Shown: piece after piece, positions 8,370-16,871 of the stretch
How the letters are laid out: the number at the start of each line of letters is the position of its first letter
Position numbering within the stretch: position 1 is the first letter of the stretch
Source of the DNA: a bacterium
Lineage (GTDB): Bacteria; Bacteroidota; Bacteroidia; Bacteroidales; Muribaculaceae
Direction of reading: 5' to 3'
DNA: 45,449 nt
NCBI GenBank assembly: GCA_004561555.1
Contig: SFVH01000008.1
Coordinates: 1-45,449, forward strand
Notes under the pieces: generated by a model
Databases searched by the model: none
Told to the model about the DNA's origin: nothing
The model's input: only the letters and a program-made list of their open reading frames with translations
Position numbers and translations under genes: made by a program

Positions 8370-10259
8370 ATGTCAGACGTCATCAAACTACTTCCCGACT
8401 CGGTGGCAAATCAAATAGCCGCCGGCGAGGTCATTCAGCGACCGGCTTCCGTGATTAAGGAGCTGGTGGAGAATGCCATTGATGCGGAAGCCACAAAAAT
8501 TGATATTGTGCTCATTGATGCCGGAAGGACTCTTATTCAAGTGGTGGACAACGGCAAGGGGATGTCGGAAACCGACGCCCGCTTGTCGTTTGAACGCCAT
8601 GCTACATCAAAGATACGCAAAGCTGACGACTTGTTTGCGCTCCACACTATGGGTTTTCGCGGCGAAGCTTTGGCTTCAATAGCCGCTATCTCGCAGGTTG
8701 AGCTACGCACAAGATTAAGGGGTGCCGCCATGGGCACAAAGCTCGAAATCAATGCGTGTCAATGCGAACAGCAAGTGGCTGACTACTGCCCCGAGGGTTG
8801 CAACTTTATGATAAAAAATTTGTTTTTCAACGTGCCGGCACGTCGCAAATTCTTAAAAAGCAACCAAGTGGAACTTAGCAACATACTGCGTGAATTCGAG
8901 CGGTTGGCATTGGTGAACTATACCACCGAATTTACCCTCACTCACAACGGCTCGCTGATGTATCAGCTTATGGGGGGCGACTCTTTCAAGCAGCGCATAG
9001 CCGCACTCTTCTCTCATTCTATCGATAAGCAACTCATACCCATCGAAACCGAGACATCGATGGTGCGCCTTTATGGCTTTATTTCACGTCCGGAAAATGC
9101 TCGCAAGCGCGGCGCTTTGCAGTATCTATTTGTTAACGGACGGCATATGCGTCATCTTTTCTTTCACAAGGCGATAATGCAATGCTACGAGCAGCTCATC
9201 CCTGCCGACGAGCAGCCCAACTATTTCCTTCATTTCAGTGTGGATGCCGAAACTATCGACGTTAATATTCATCCTACAAAGAATGAAATAAAATTTGAAA
9301 ACGAGCTTGCCATCCGACAAATACTCTTTGCTGCTGTAAAAGAAGCATTGGGGAAATTCAGTGCCGTGCCGTCGATAGACTTCGACAACGACGATGCTCC
9401 GGAAATTCCGGCTGGCGAGGTGGCTACAGCGGAACTACGAATGCCGGAGATTGAAGTAGACCCAAACTACAATCCCTTTGCTTCTTCGTCGCGACGCCCT
9501 GCCACAAGCTCATCTTCGAGCACCACCTATCACACTGCGCCAAGGATGGTGGATGCCTCGCTCAACAATTGGCAGTCGCTTTACGACAACTTCGAGCGTA
9601 AACGCAGTGAAACAATCGAACAGGTGGTGACCACTGCTCCGCGAGAAATTTCGGCAGATACCAATCCTATCTTCATCACCGAAGAAAAGGACTTCTCCGT
9701 ATCTTCGTTTATACAAATCAAAAACCGATATATCGGAGTGCCATCGGAATCCGGACTGATGCTTATCGACCAAAACAAGGCTCACATCAGAGTGCTTTTC
9801 GAGCGACTTATGGAAGCGAAACAAGCCCACCAGATAGAGTCGCAGAGGGTGCTTTTCCCGGAAGTTATTACCCTTTCAGCTCCGCAAAATCTCATCCTCG
9901 AAGACCTTAAAGATGAAATGGAAAATATGGGCTTCGAACTGTCGTTTCTGGGTGATAACTCCTGGTCGGTGTGTAGCACTCCGGCAATCCTACGAGGTAT
10001 AAATGCTAAAGAGCTGCTCCTCGATGTGGTCGACACAGCAACTGAAGGCGCCAATGATATTGCGTCAAGAATCACTGAGCACGTTGCCTTATCGTCAGCC
10101 AAAGCGGCTGCCATAGGCTACGGCAGAAAACTCAAGCAGGAGGAAATCGAGGCTCTTGTTGCCGACCTTTTCCGATGCAAAGAACCTAACTTTACTCCCG
10201 ACGGATATAAGACAATGGTGATTATCAGCGGCGACGAACTCCAAAAAATGTTTTCTTAA
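8370..10259 (+). CDS. mutL: DNA mismatch repair protein MutL
   Basis: MutL couples mismatch recognition by MutS to strand removal. The 629-residue protein has the GHKL ATPase N-terminus: IAAGEVIQRPASVIKELVENA, DNGKGMS and the lid FRGEALASIAAI, all intact. A low-complexity Ser/Thr linker lies near residues 370-390, then the C-terminal dimerisation domain. In that domain the metal-binding endonuclease motif DQHA(x)2E(x)4E of MutH-less bacteria is degraded to D467-Q-N-K-A-H-I-R-V-L-F-E; the second metal-ligand histidine and the glutamate are gone. The CPHGRP motif near the end is also replaced, by CKEPNFTPDG. Nuclease activity is therefore doubtful. It sits mid-operon, 18 nt after the OstA-like gene. 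Confidence 0.97.
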   Translation: MSDVIKLLPDSVANQIAAGEVIQRPASVIKELVENAIDAEATKIDIVLIDAGRTLIQVVDNGKGMSETDARLSFERHATSKIRKADDLFALHTMGFRGEALASIAAISQVELRTRLRGAAMGTKLEINACQCEQQVADYCPEGCNFMIKNLFFNVPARRKFLKSNQVELSNILREFERLALVNYTTEFTLTHNGSLMYQLMGGDSFKQRIAALFSHSIDKQLIPIETETSMVRLYGFISRPENARKRGALQYLFVNGRHMRHLFFHKAIMQCYEQLIPADEQPNYFLHFSVDAETIDVNIHPTKNEIKFENELAIRQILFAAVKEALGKFSAVPSIDFDNDDAPEIPAGEVATAELRMPEIEVDPNYNPFASSSRRPATSSSSSTTYHTAPRMVDASLNNWQSLYDNFERKRSETIEQVVTTAPREISADTNPIFITEEKDFSVSSFIQIKNRYIGVPSESGLMLIDQNKAHIRVLFERLMEAKQAHQIESQRVLFPEVITLSAPQNLILEDLKDEMENMGFELSFLGDNSWSVCSTPAILRGINAKELLLDVVDTATEGANDIASRITEHVALSSAKAAAIGYGRKLKQEEIEALVADLFRCKEPNFTPDGYKTMVIISGDELQKMFS

Positions 10260-10271
10260 CACTATAATAAT

Positions 10272-11675
10272 ATGAAACGAATACTTGTCGTAATATTATC
10301 AGCAAGCATTTTTGCAAGTATGATGCAAGCGATGACCTTGAAACAAGCCAAAGACTTGTATAAAGCCGGACGCTTTGCCGATGCTCTTCCGGCAATGGAG
10401 GAGTTTTACAAAAAGACTCCTAAAAATGCAAGCTACAATCAATGGTATGGTGCATGCCTGTATGAAACCGGGAAGAAAGCAGAATCGGAGAAATACTTCA
10501 AGTATGCCCTCGATAAGAAGGTGGCTGATGCGGCTCGCTATCTGGCTCAGCTGTCGCTCGAACGTATGGATTATGCCGCCTTTGCGCTCTACTTGGAGCA
10601 ATTCACGGAGATGATTGACGGCGAAGAAGACGCTCTGTCGGAAACGGCATCGAAGGGGCTCTCTCATCTGATGCGTGTGGAGGAGATGCTCAACCGTGTG
10701 GAGAAGATTGAGATTTTCGACAGCATTACGGTGAGTAAAAACAACTTTTTCAGTTTTTATAGGCTGTCGGCTGAGGCAGGCAAGGTTGAGAATATTTCGA
10801 TAGGCAACGACAGCATCGTGGTTTATGAGCCGCAATCGGGCAACAGGCGACTGATGGCACTGCCCGATTCTCTGGGAATAGATAAGATTATGGAGAGCAA
10901 CCGCTTTCCCGATGGGAAGTGGGACACTCCCACCCCTCTCGACATCGCTACCGACGGCTCTCAGCTTTTCCCCTTTCTTATGAGCGACGGCATGACATTG
11001 TATTTCTCAGACAATGGCAGCAAAAGCATCGGGGGCTACGACATTATGATGTCGCGCAAAGACCTCTCCAATGGTGAATACTACGAGCCACAAAATGTGG
11101 GGATGCCCTACAATTCACCATTCAACGACTATCTTCTTGCCATCGATGAAATGACGGGCATCGGATGGTGGGCTACCGACCGTAATGCGCCTCAGGCAGA
11201 TGTCGTCACTATCTATATTTTTAAGACAAACAACATTCGCGAAAACTACGACCGCACAGAAACCGACGTCTATGGCTTTGCCGCAGTGACAAGCATCGGC
11301 GCCACTCAAAATGTCGACAGCAGCTACGACTCTTTGCGTGATGCTATCAAAGCTATCGAAGAGGTTAGCGAGGTAAGGGATTTTGAGTTTACTTTTGTAA
11401 TCAAAAACGGGGTGGTTTATCATTATTTTGACGATTTCCGCAGCTCTGAAGCCAAAGGATTGATGCACAAAAGGATAGCCCTCAGCGCCGATATAGATGA
11501 GCTGAAAGCCGACTTGAGCAATCAGCGCGAACAATATGCCTCGGCAAGCAATGCTGCCCGCAACAGAATGACTTCAACAATCCTCACTTCAGAAAGAAAC
11601 TTAGAGAATAAAATCGAAGAATTGGCGAGGGTGGATAATCACATCCGAGCCATTGAGCAACGACTAATAAAATAA
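10272..11675 (+). CDS. Exported TPR and PD40 (WD40-like) repeat protein
   Basis: This 467-residue protein has a signal peptide (MKRILVVILSASIFASMMQA). TPR-like helices follow (residues ~22-125: AKDLYKAGRFADALPAMEEF, YNQWYGACLYETGKKAESEKYF). A beta region has PD40-like blades of the form PFLMSDGMTLYFSDNGSKS-GGYDI. The last ~80 residues are a coiled coil rich in Glu, Arg and Asn. TPR+PD40 architecture is shared with PorE-type and OmpA-fused envelope proteins of Bacteroidota, but no C-terminal OmpA domain is present here. It probably acts in the periplasm or at the envelope as a scaffold. It starts 12 nt after mutL and ends 2 nt before the PHP gene, so it is firmly within the operon. No specific function can be assigned. 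Confidence 0.75.
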   Translation: MKRILVVILSASIFASMMQAMTLKQAKDLYKAGRFADALPAMEEFYKKTPKNASYNQWYGACLYETGKKAESEKYFKYALDKKVADAARYLAQLSLERMDYAAFALYLEQFTEMIDGEEDALSETASKGLSHLMRVEEMLNRVEKIEIFDSITVSKNNFFSFYRLSAEAGKVENISIGNDSIVVYEPQSGNRRLMALPDSLGIDKIMESNRFPDGKWDTPTPLDIATDGSQLFPFLMSDGMTLYFSDNGSKSIGGYDIMMSRKDLSNGEYYEPQNVGMPYNSPFNDYLLAIDEMTGIGWWATDRNAPQADVVTIYIFKTNNIRENYDRTETDVYGFAAVTSIGATQNVDSSYDSLRDAIKAIEEVSEVRDFEFTFVIKNGVVYHYFDDFRSSEAKGLMHKRIALSADIDELKADLSNQREQYASASNAARNRMTSTILTSERNLENKIEELARVDNHIRAIEQRLIK

Positions 11676-11677
11676 CT

Positions 11678-12487
11678 ATGAAGGTTGATTTTAAAGCTAT
11701 AACACAGCTGACTACACTATATAATTTTCATAGTCATACGCAATTTTGTGATGGCAGAGCGAATATGGAGGATTTTGTGAAAGAAGCCATCAATCAAGGG
11801 TTTACCCACTTGGGCTTCACTCCTCACTCTCCTATTTCCTTCCCTTCGCCGTGCAATATGAATATAGATATGACTCCGGCATACTCCAACGAAATAGAGA
11901 GGTTGCGCAAATTATATGGTGACAAAATAAATATATATAAGTCGATGGAAATCGACTATATCAATCGGCAGTGGGGACCGGCAGCTGAGTTGTTTGACTC
12001 TTTCGACCTCGACTATCGCCTCGCCTCAGTGCATTTCATCCCTTGCGGGGAGATTTATGTAGACACCGACGGGCGCTTCGAGTCGTTTAAGCAAAAGGTT
12101 GATGAGCTATTTGACGGTGACATAGTGCATGTGGTCAATTCATTCTACGACCAAACGCTCGCAATGATTTCTGCCGGGAAGTTTGATATTATCGGGCACT
12201 TCGACAAAATCGGACTTAATGCTTCGCTCTATTGTCCGGGCATCGAAGATGAAAAGTGGTATAACAAGCGTGTCAATGAAGTGATGGAAGCAATCAAAGA
12301 CACTCAATTGATTGCCGAAATCAACACCAAATCGCTGTTTAAACATCAGCGCACCTTCCCCCACCAACGCTACTACCGACAACTGAAAATGATGGAGATT
12401 CCGGTGGTGATAAACAGCGATGTTCACATGCCGGAGCTTATCAATGCCGGGAGAGAAGAAACTATCAGTAAATACAACAATCTATAA
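11678..12487 (+). CDS. PHP-domain phosphatase, histidinol-phosphatase type
   Basis: This 269-residue enzyme has the metal-binding PHP signature complete: NFHSHTQFCDG (HxH), E near SMEIDYI, H in ASVHFI, H in DIIGHFDKIG, and D-x-H in INSDVHMP. Length and order match the HisK/HisJ-type histidinol-phosphatases that remove phosphate from L-histidinol phosphate in histidine synthesis. No other his gene is nearby, so the substrate is inferred from family only; other phosphoesters are possible. It starts 2 nt after the TPR/PD40 stop and is followed 12 nt later by metA. The neighbours are unrelated, so the operon appears to be a housekeeping collection. Confidence 0.85.
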   Translation: MKVDFKAITQLTTLYNFHSHTQFCDGRANMEDFVKEAINQGFTHLGFTPHSPISFPSPCNMNIDMTPAYSNEIERLRKLYGDKINIYKSMEIDYINRQWGPAAELFDSFDLDYRLASVHFIPCGEIYVDTDGRFESFKQKVDELFDGDIVHVVNSFYDQTLAMISAGKFDIIGHFDKIGLNASLYCPGIEDEKWYNKRVNEVMEAIKDTQLIAEINTKSLFKHQRTFPHQRYYRQLKMMEIPVVINSDVHMPELINAGREETISKYNNL

Positions 12488-12499
12488 AACAAACGAATA

Positions 12500-13417
12500 A
12501 TGCCAGTACGCATACCATCAACCCTCCCGGCTGTCGAAGAGCTGAGATTGGAAAATATTTTTGTCATTGATGAGCAAAGAGCTTCATCTCAAGACATTCG
12601 TCCGCTACGCATCGGCATCCTCAACCTTATGCCTTTAAAATTGCGTACGGAGACCGACTTATTGCGTCTGATATCCAACACTCCGCTACAAGTAGAACTC
12701 GACTTGGTGCTTCCCGACGGGCACGAATGGACCAACACACCCAAGGAGCACCTTGAGGAATTTTACAAGTCTTTTGATGACATCCGCAATAATAATTACG
12801 ACGGTTTTATCGTCACCGGCGCCCCCGTGGAGATGCAAAATTTTGAGACTGTCGACTATTGGCATCAGTTGGAGGAGATTTTTGACTGGTCGAAGACCCA
12901 TGTCACCTCTATCGTGCATATTTGCTGGGCTGCCCTTGCCGGACTTTATCACAACTACGGCATCACCAAGCATGTGCTCGACCATAAGATTTCCGGTGTG
13001 TTTTCCCACACAGTTACCGAGCCTAACAATCCTCTGTTTCGCGGCTTCGATGATGTGTTTTATGTGCCCCACAGCCGCCACAGCGAAGTGAGAAAAGAAG
13101 ACATCTTGAAAGTGCCGGAGCTGAAAATATTGTCGGAAAGCGAGGAGAGCGGTGTGTATATCATTATGGCACGCAACGGACGTGAAATCTATATCACCGG
13201 ACATTCGGAATATTCTCCTATGACGCTCGATTACGAATATCACCGCGACCTTAACCGCGGCATGAATCCGCATATTCCCACCCACTATTACATCGACGAC
13301 GACCCGAAGAAGGGTCCGTTGGTGAGATGGAGAAGCCATGCCAACCTATTGTTTTCCAACTGGTTGAACTATTTCGTATATCAAGAGACACCGTTTGATA
13401 TACGCGACATCAAATAG
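12500..13417 (+). CDS. metAA: Homoserine O-acetyltransferase (MetA family)
   Basis: MetA acylates homoserine, the committed step of methionine synthesis. The 305-residue protein keeps every key residue of the family at the standard number: K47 (LMPLKLRTE), nucleophile C142 (VHICWAALAG), H235 and E237 (TGHSEYSP). Residue 111 is glutamate (GAPVEMQNF); in this family E111 is linked to acetyl-CoA and glycine to succinyl-CoA use, so acetyl is the better call despite the common 'succinyltransferase' label. It lies between the PHP gene (12 nt) and the U32 gene (10 nt). No SAM riboswitch is visible upstream, consistent with its place deep inside an operon. Confidence 0.95.
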   Translation: MPVRIPSTLPAVEELRLENIFVIDEQRASSQDIRPLRIGILNLMPLKLRTETDLLRLISNTPLQVELDLVLPDGHEWTNTPKEHLEEFYKSFDDIRNNNYDGFIVTGAPVEMQNFETVDYWHQLEEIFDWSKTHVTSIVHICWAALAGLYHNYGITKHVLDHKISGVFSHTVTEPNNPLFRGFDDVFYVPHSRHSEVRKEDILKVPELKILSESEESGVYIIMARNGREIYITGHSEYSPMTLDYEYHRDLNRGMNPHIPTHYYIDDDPKKGPLVRWRSHANLLFSNWLNYFVYQETPFDIRDIK

Positions 13418-13427
13418 CCTCGCAAAT

Positions 13428-15263
13428 ATGCCACAGCCCCGCCTCATCGAACTTCTATCACCGGCACGCGATGCCGCAACTGCCATTTCCGCCATCACCC
13501 ATGGCGCAGATGCAGTGTATATGGGACCGGAACGCTTCGGCGCCCGCGCCTCGGCAGGCAATACGCTTGCCGACCTTGCAAGAGTGGCTGAATTTGCACA
13601 TCGCTACGATGCTCGCCTCTATGCCACAGTCAACACCATACTCATGGACCATGAGCTTGCCGATGCCGAGCGACTCATCCGCAATCTCTATCACATCGGC
13701 GTGGACGCACTGATAGTGCAGGATATGGGGATTTTGCGCCTCGACATCCCCCCTATCGCCTTGCATGCGAGCACTCAATGCGACACTCGCACTCCCGAGA
13801 AAGCTCGATTCTTGCAAGACGTGGGGTTCTCGCAGATAGTGCTTGCACGCGAACTGACAGTGGAGGAGATAAAACGCATCAGTGATGTTGTCGATGTGGC
13901 GCTAGAATGTTTCGTTCATGGCGCATTATGCGTCAGCTATAGCGGTCGGTGTCATGCCAGCTGTGCCTATCGTCGGCGCAGCGCTAATCGCGGCGAATGT
14001 GCTCAGATATGCCGGCAAGCGTTCTCGCTTACCGACGGCAACGAACATACTCTTTTTGAAAACAAGCATCTCCTCTCGCTTCGCGACTTTAACCAAAGTG
14101 ATAATCTCGAGGCGCTTCTTGATGCCGGAGTGTCGTCGCTGAAAATCGAGGGCAGACTGAAAGATGTGGCATATGTGAAAAATGTAACGGCATACTACAA
14201 CAATTTGCTGAATTCTATTTGTGATGCCAATCCGCAAAAATTTAAGCGGCTGTCGGCAGGAAAGTCGCAGATGCGATTTACCCCCGACCCGGCGAAAAGT
14301 TTCAATCGGGGATTCACTCATTATTTCTTCAATTCTCGCAAAGAGCCGGGCGAGATGTCATCACCTATCACTCCCAAGTCAATAGGCACTGTTATCGGCA
14401 CGGTGAAGCATGTGAGTCGCAACTTTATATCCATCGACACCTCGGAGAATATTGCCAATGGCGACGGCTTGTTGTATGTCGATAAGCACGGCGAAGTAAA
14501 AGGTTTTCGTGCTAACAAGGCTGACGGCAATAAAATTTTCCCACAAGAGAAGATTGACATACCGGCGGGCACTGTGGTAAGAAGGAATTTCGACAAAGTT
14601 TTCAACGACACCCTTCTCTCCGACAATTCCGCAGAGCGAAAAATAGCCATCGACATAAGGCTTCGCGCCACCTCCTTCGGCATTGCCGCCGACATCACCG
14701 CACTTCACGGTCCGAGCATCAGCGTGGCAATGGCGATAGAGAAGCAATCGGCGGCTGTAGCTCAGACTGCCACACAGATGAAAGTGTTCGGGAAGCTGGG
14801 CAACACTTCCTATGTCCTTCATTCTTTTTCCGCCGACACCACATCGCAGCTATTTATCCCGGCATCGCAACTCACAGCGTTGCGTCGCAAAGCAGTGGAA
14901 ACGCTCGACAGAGCCTTCCGCATCGCTCACCGCTACGACTATCGCCGCAAGGAGGACAAATCAGCGATATATCCCTCTACGACACTCACTTATGCCGACA
15001 ACGTGGCAAACCGGAAGGCAACGACATTCTACAACGACCATGGCGTCTCCTCTATTGAGCCGGCAATGGAACGTAGCGGCAAAGCAACTAAAGGAAATAT
15101 AGTGATGACCACCAGATTCTGCTTGCGCCGAGAATACGGCTGCTGCCTTCTCACTCCTTCGGCAAAAAAATGGAAAGAACCGCTGACTCTTACCTCCGGC
15201 AACATCTCGCTGAATGTAGATTTTGATTGCCGCAATTGTCAAATGATTTTAAAAATTAAATAA
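13428..15263 (+). CDS. U32 family protein, RlhA-like (23S rRNA C2501 hydroxylation type)
   Basis: I chose the ATG at 13428 (MPQPRLIELLSPARDA) because the ATG at 13395 would overlap metA and adds a non-family tail. The 611-residue protein has the U32 TIM-barrel N-terminus (LLSPARDAATAISAI; HGADAVYMGPERFGARA) and the cysteine cluster of U32 enzymes: FVHGALCVSYSGRCHASC then RGECAQICRQAF. The long C-terminal half ends in a CxxC (DFDCRNCQM). This resembles E. coli RlhA (YdcP), which hydroxylates C2501 of 23S rRNA, more than the shorter TrhP tRNA type. The old name 'collagenase/peptidase U32' is not supported by any protease motif. It is 10 nt after metA and 7 nt before xseA. Confidence 0.87.
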   Translation: MPQPRLIELLSPARDAATAISAITHGADAVYMGPERFGARASAGNTLADLARVAEFAHRYDARLYATVNTILMDHELADAERLIRNLYHIGVDALIVQDMGILRLDIPPIALHASTQCDTRTPEKARFLQDVGFSQIVLARELTVEEIKRISDVVDVALECFVHGALCVSYSGRCHASCAYRRRSANRGECAQICRQAFSLTDGNEHTLFENKHLLSLRDFNQSDNLEALLDAGVSSLKIEGRLKDVAYVKNVTAYYNNLLNSICDANPQKFKRLSAGKSQMRFTPDPAKSFNRGFTHYFFNSRKEPGEMSSPITPKSIGTVIGTVKHVSRNFISIDTSENIANGDGLLYVDKHGEVKGFRANKADGNKIFPQEKIDIPAGTVVRRNFDKVFNDTLLSDNSAERKIAIDIRLRATSFGIAADITALHGPSISVAMAIEKQSAAVAQTATQMKVFGKLGNTSYVLHSFSADTTSQLFIPASQLTALRRKAVETLDRAFRIAHRYDYRRKEDKSAIYPSTTLTYADNVANRKATTFYNDHGVSSIEPAMERSGKATKGNIVMTTRFCLRREYGCCLLTPSAKKWKEPLTLTSGNISLNVDFDCRNCQMILKIK

Positions 15264-15270
15264 CATCGAT

Positions 15271-16569
15271 ATGCAACAAGTGGCTATCACTTTATTGGAG
15301 TATAATCGTCGCATTAACCGATTGATGCAACAGGCAGAGGTGCAACGCTGTTGGATTGTGGCGGAGACAAGCGATGTGATGGTGCGTGGCGGACATTGCT
15401 ACCTCGAGCTGGTGCAGAAAGACCCGGCAACCAATCGCACTATTGCCAAAACTCGCGCCATAATCTGGGCTAACCGCTTTGCCGAGCTGCGCTATCGCTT
15501 TGAAAAAGAGACCGGACAAGCCTTTGGCAACGGGCTTAACGTGATGGTTAATGTTAGTGCCAACTTCCACGAGCAATTCGGGTTTTCGCTATTAATAAAT
15601 GAGATAAACCCTTCATATACTCTCGGCGATATGGCTCGTCTGAGATTGGAGATTCTTGCTCGACTGAAAAAAGAAGGCATAATCGATATGAATAAGGAGC
15701 TGGAAATCCCTATCTTGGTGCAACGCATTGCCGTGATTTCGGCTCCTGCAGCCGCCGGTTACGGCGATTTTATCAACCAGCTGGAGCATAACTCCTCGGG
15801 CATAAAGTTCTACCCTTGTCTCTTTGAAGCAATGATGCAAGGCGAAAAAACCGTGCCAACGGTGATTGCCGCCCTCGAACGTATATATGAGCACATCGAC
15901 CTTTTCGACTGCGTAGTAATAATACGTGGCGGAGGCTCGACAAGCGACCTCAACTCTTTTGACAACTACGACCTGGCTGCCAACGTGGCGCAGTTTCCCC
16001 TACCGGTGGTGTGCGGCATAGGGCACGACCGCGACAATACCGTGCTCGACAGCATTGCCGCCGTGAGGGTGAAGACGCCTACTGCCGCCGCCGAATGGCT
16101 CGTGGAAAGAGCGGAGCAAGCATTACTACGGGTAAAGCAGATAAGAGACGAGGTGGTGGGCACTGCCAACCAACTTCTCACAGATGCACGCCGTCAGCTG
16201 GATTTCCACACAAGCAGCATCCCACTGCTTGCGGAGAATGTAGTGGTGAGACACCGTTCGCGACTAAACAAATTTGCGGCTTATATCCCGTCGACGGCAC
16301 TCGGAAGGGTCGCCTCGATGATTAAAACTCTCGACCACTATGGCGACAAAGTGGCTACATCTTCGCGTCAACGCATCGCCGCTGAAAATCAACGCCTGGC
16401 AGCTTTAGCCAAACAAGTGGAGCTGCTGTCGCCGGAGAGGGTGCTCAAGCGAGGTTATTCGCTGACAATGAAGGGAGGCAAGGCGGTGACCGATGCAAGC
16501 CTCCTTAAAGAGGGCGATGTTATCACCACCCTACTTGCCAACGGAAACATTAATTCTGTAATCAAATAA
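15271..16569 (+). CDS. xseA: Exodeoxyribonuclease VII large subunit
   Basis: XseA is the catalytic subunit of exonuclease VII, which degrades single-stranded DNA from both ends. The 432-residue length is typical. An N-terminal OB-fold (CWIVAETSDVMVRGGHCYLEL, residues ~25-115) is followed by the catalytic domain: VISAPAAAGYGDFINQL, IIRGGGSTSDLNSFDNYDLA and GIGHDRDNTVLD. A coiled-coil C-terminus then ends in the conserved VLKRGYSLT. The gene starts 7 nt after the U32 gene and precedes xseB by 12 nt, the usual subunit order. Confidence 0.97.
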   Translation: MQQVAITLLEYNRRINRLMQQAEVQRCWIVAETSDVMVRGGHCYLELVQKDPATNRTIAKTRAIIWANRFAELRYRFEKETGQAFGNGLNVMVNVSANFHEQFGFSLLINEINPSYTLGDMARLRLEILARLKKEGIIDMNKELEIPILVQRIAVISAPAAAGYGDFINQLEHNSSGIKFYPCLFEAMMQGEKTVPTVIAALERIYEHIDLFDCVVIIRGGGSTSDLNSFDNYDLAANVAQFPLPVVCGIGHDRDNTVLDSIAAVRVKTPTAAAEWLVERAEQALLRVKQIRDEVVGTANQLLTDARRQLDFHTSSIPLLAENVVVRHRSRLNKFAAYIPSTALGRVASMIKTLDHYGDKVATSSRQRIAAENQRLAALAKQVELLSPERVLKRGYSLTMKGGKAVTDASLLKEGDVITTLLANGNINSVIK

Positions 16570-16581
16570 CAATACATATAT

Positions 16582-16785
16582 ATGGATACCGACAACAAAC
16601 TCACCTACTCACAGGCTATTGCCGAACTCGAACAAATCGTGAAAACAATGCAGAGCGAAAACTGTAGCATCGACAACTTGTCGCAACTCACTTCTCGGTC
16701 GTTGGAGCTGTTGAAGATATGCAAATCACGCCTCCTTGCCACCGACGAAGAGCTGAAAAAGATTCTTGCCGAACTTGAAGACTAA
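16582..16785 (+). CDS. xseB: Exodeoxyribonuclease VII small subunit
   Basis: The 67-residue helical protein has the XseB pattern: TYSQAIAELEQIVKTMQSE then SLELLKICKSRLLATDEEL. Several copies wrap around XseA in the complex. It is the last gene of the nine-gene run, and a strong terminator starts 37 nt after its stop. Confidence 0.94.
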   Translation: MDTDNKLTYSQAIAELEQIVKTMQSENCSIDNLSQLTSRSLELLKICKSRLLATDEELKKILAELED

Positions 16786-16821
16786 CGGTAATCATCCCAA
16801 CATAGTCGGCAACACCCCACA

Positions 16822-16856
16822 AAAAAAAGGCGCACCAAAGTGCGCCCTTTTTTATT
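16822..16856. terminator. Bidirectional terminator between xseB and susD
   Basis: AAAAGGCGCAC and GTGCGCCCTTTT form a near-perfect stem around a CAAA loop, with an A run on the left and a T run on the right. It therefore works for xseB on + and for susD on - (stop at 16872). Confidence 0.93.
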
Positions 16857-16871
16857 ATGTGATTCGGAATA

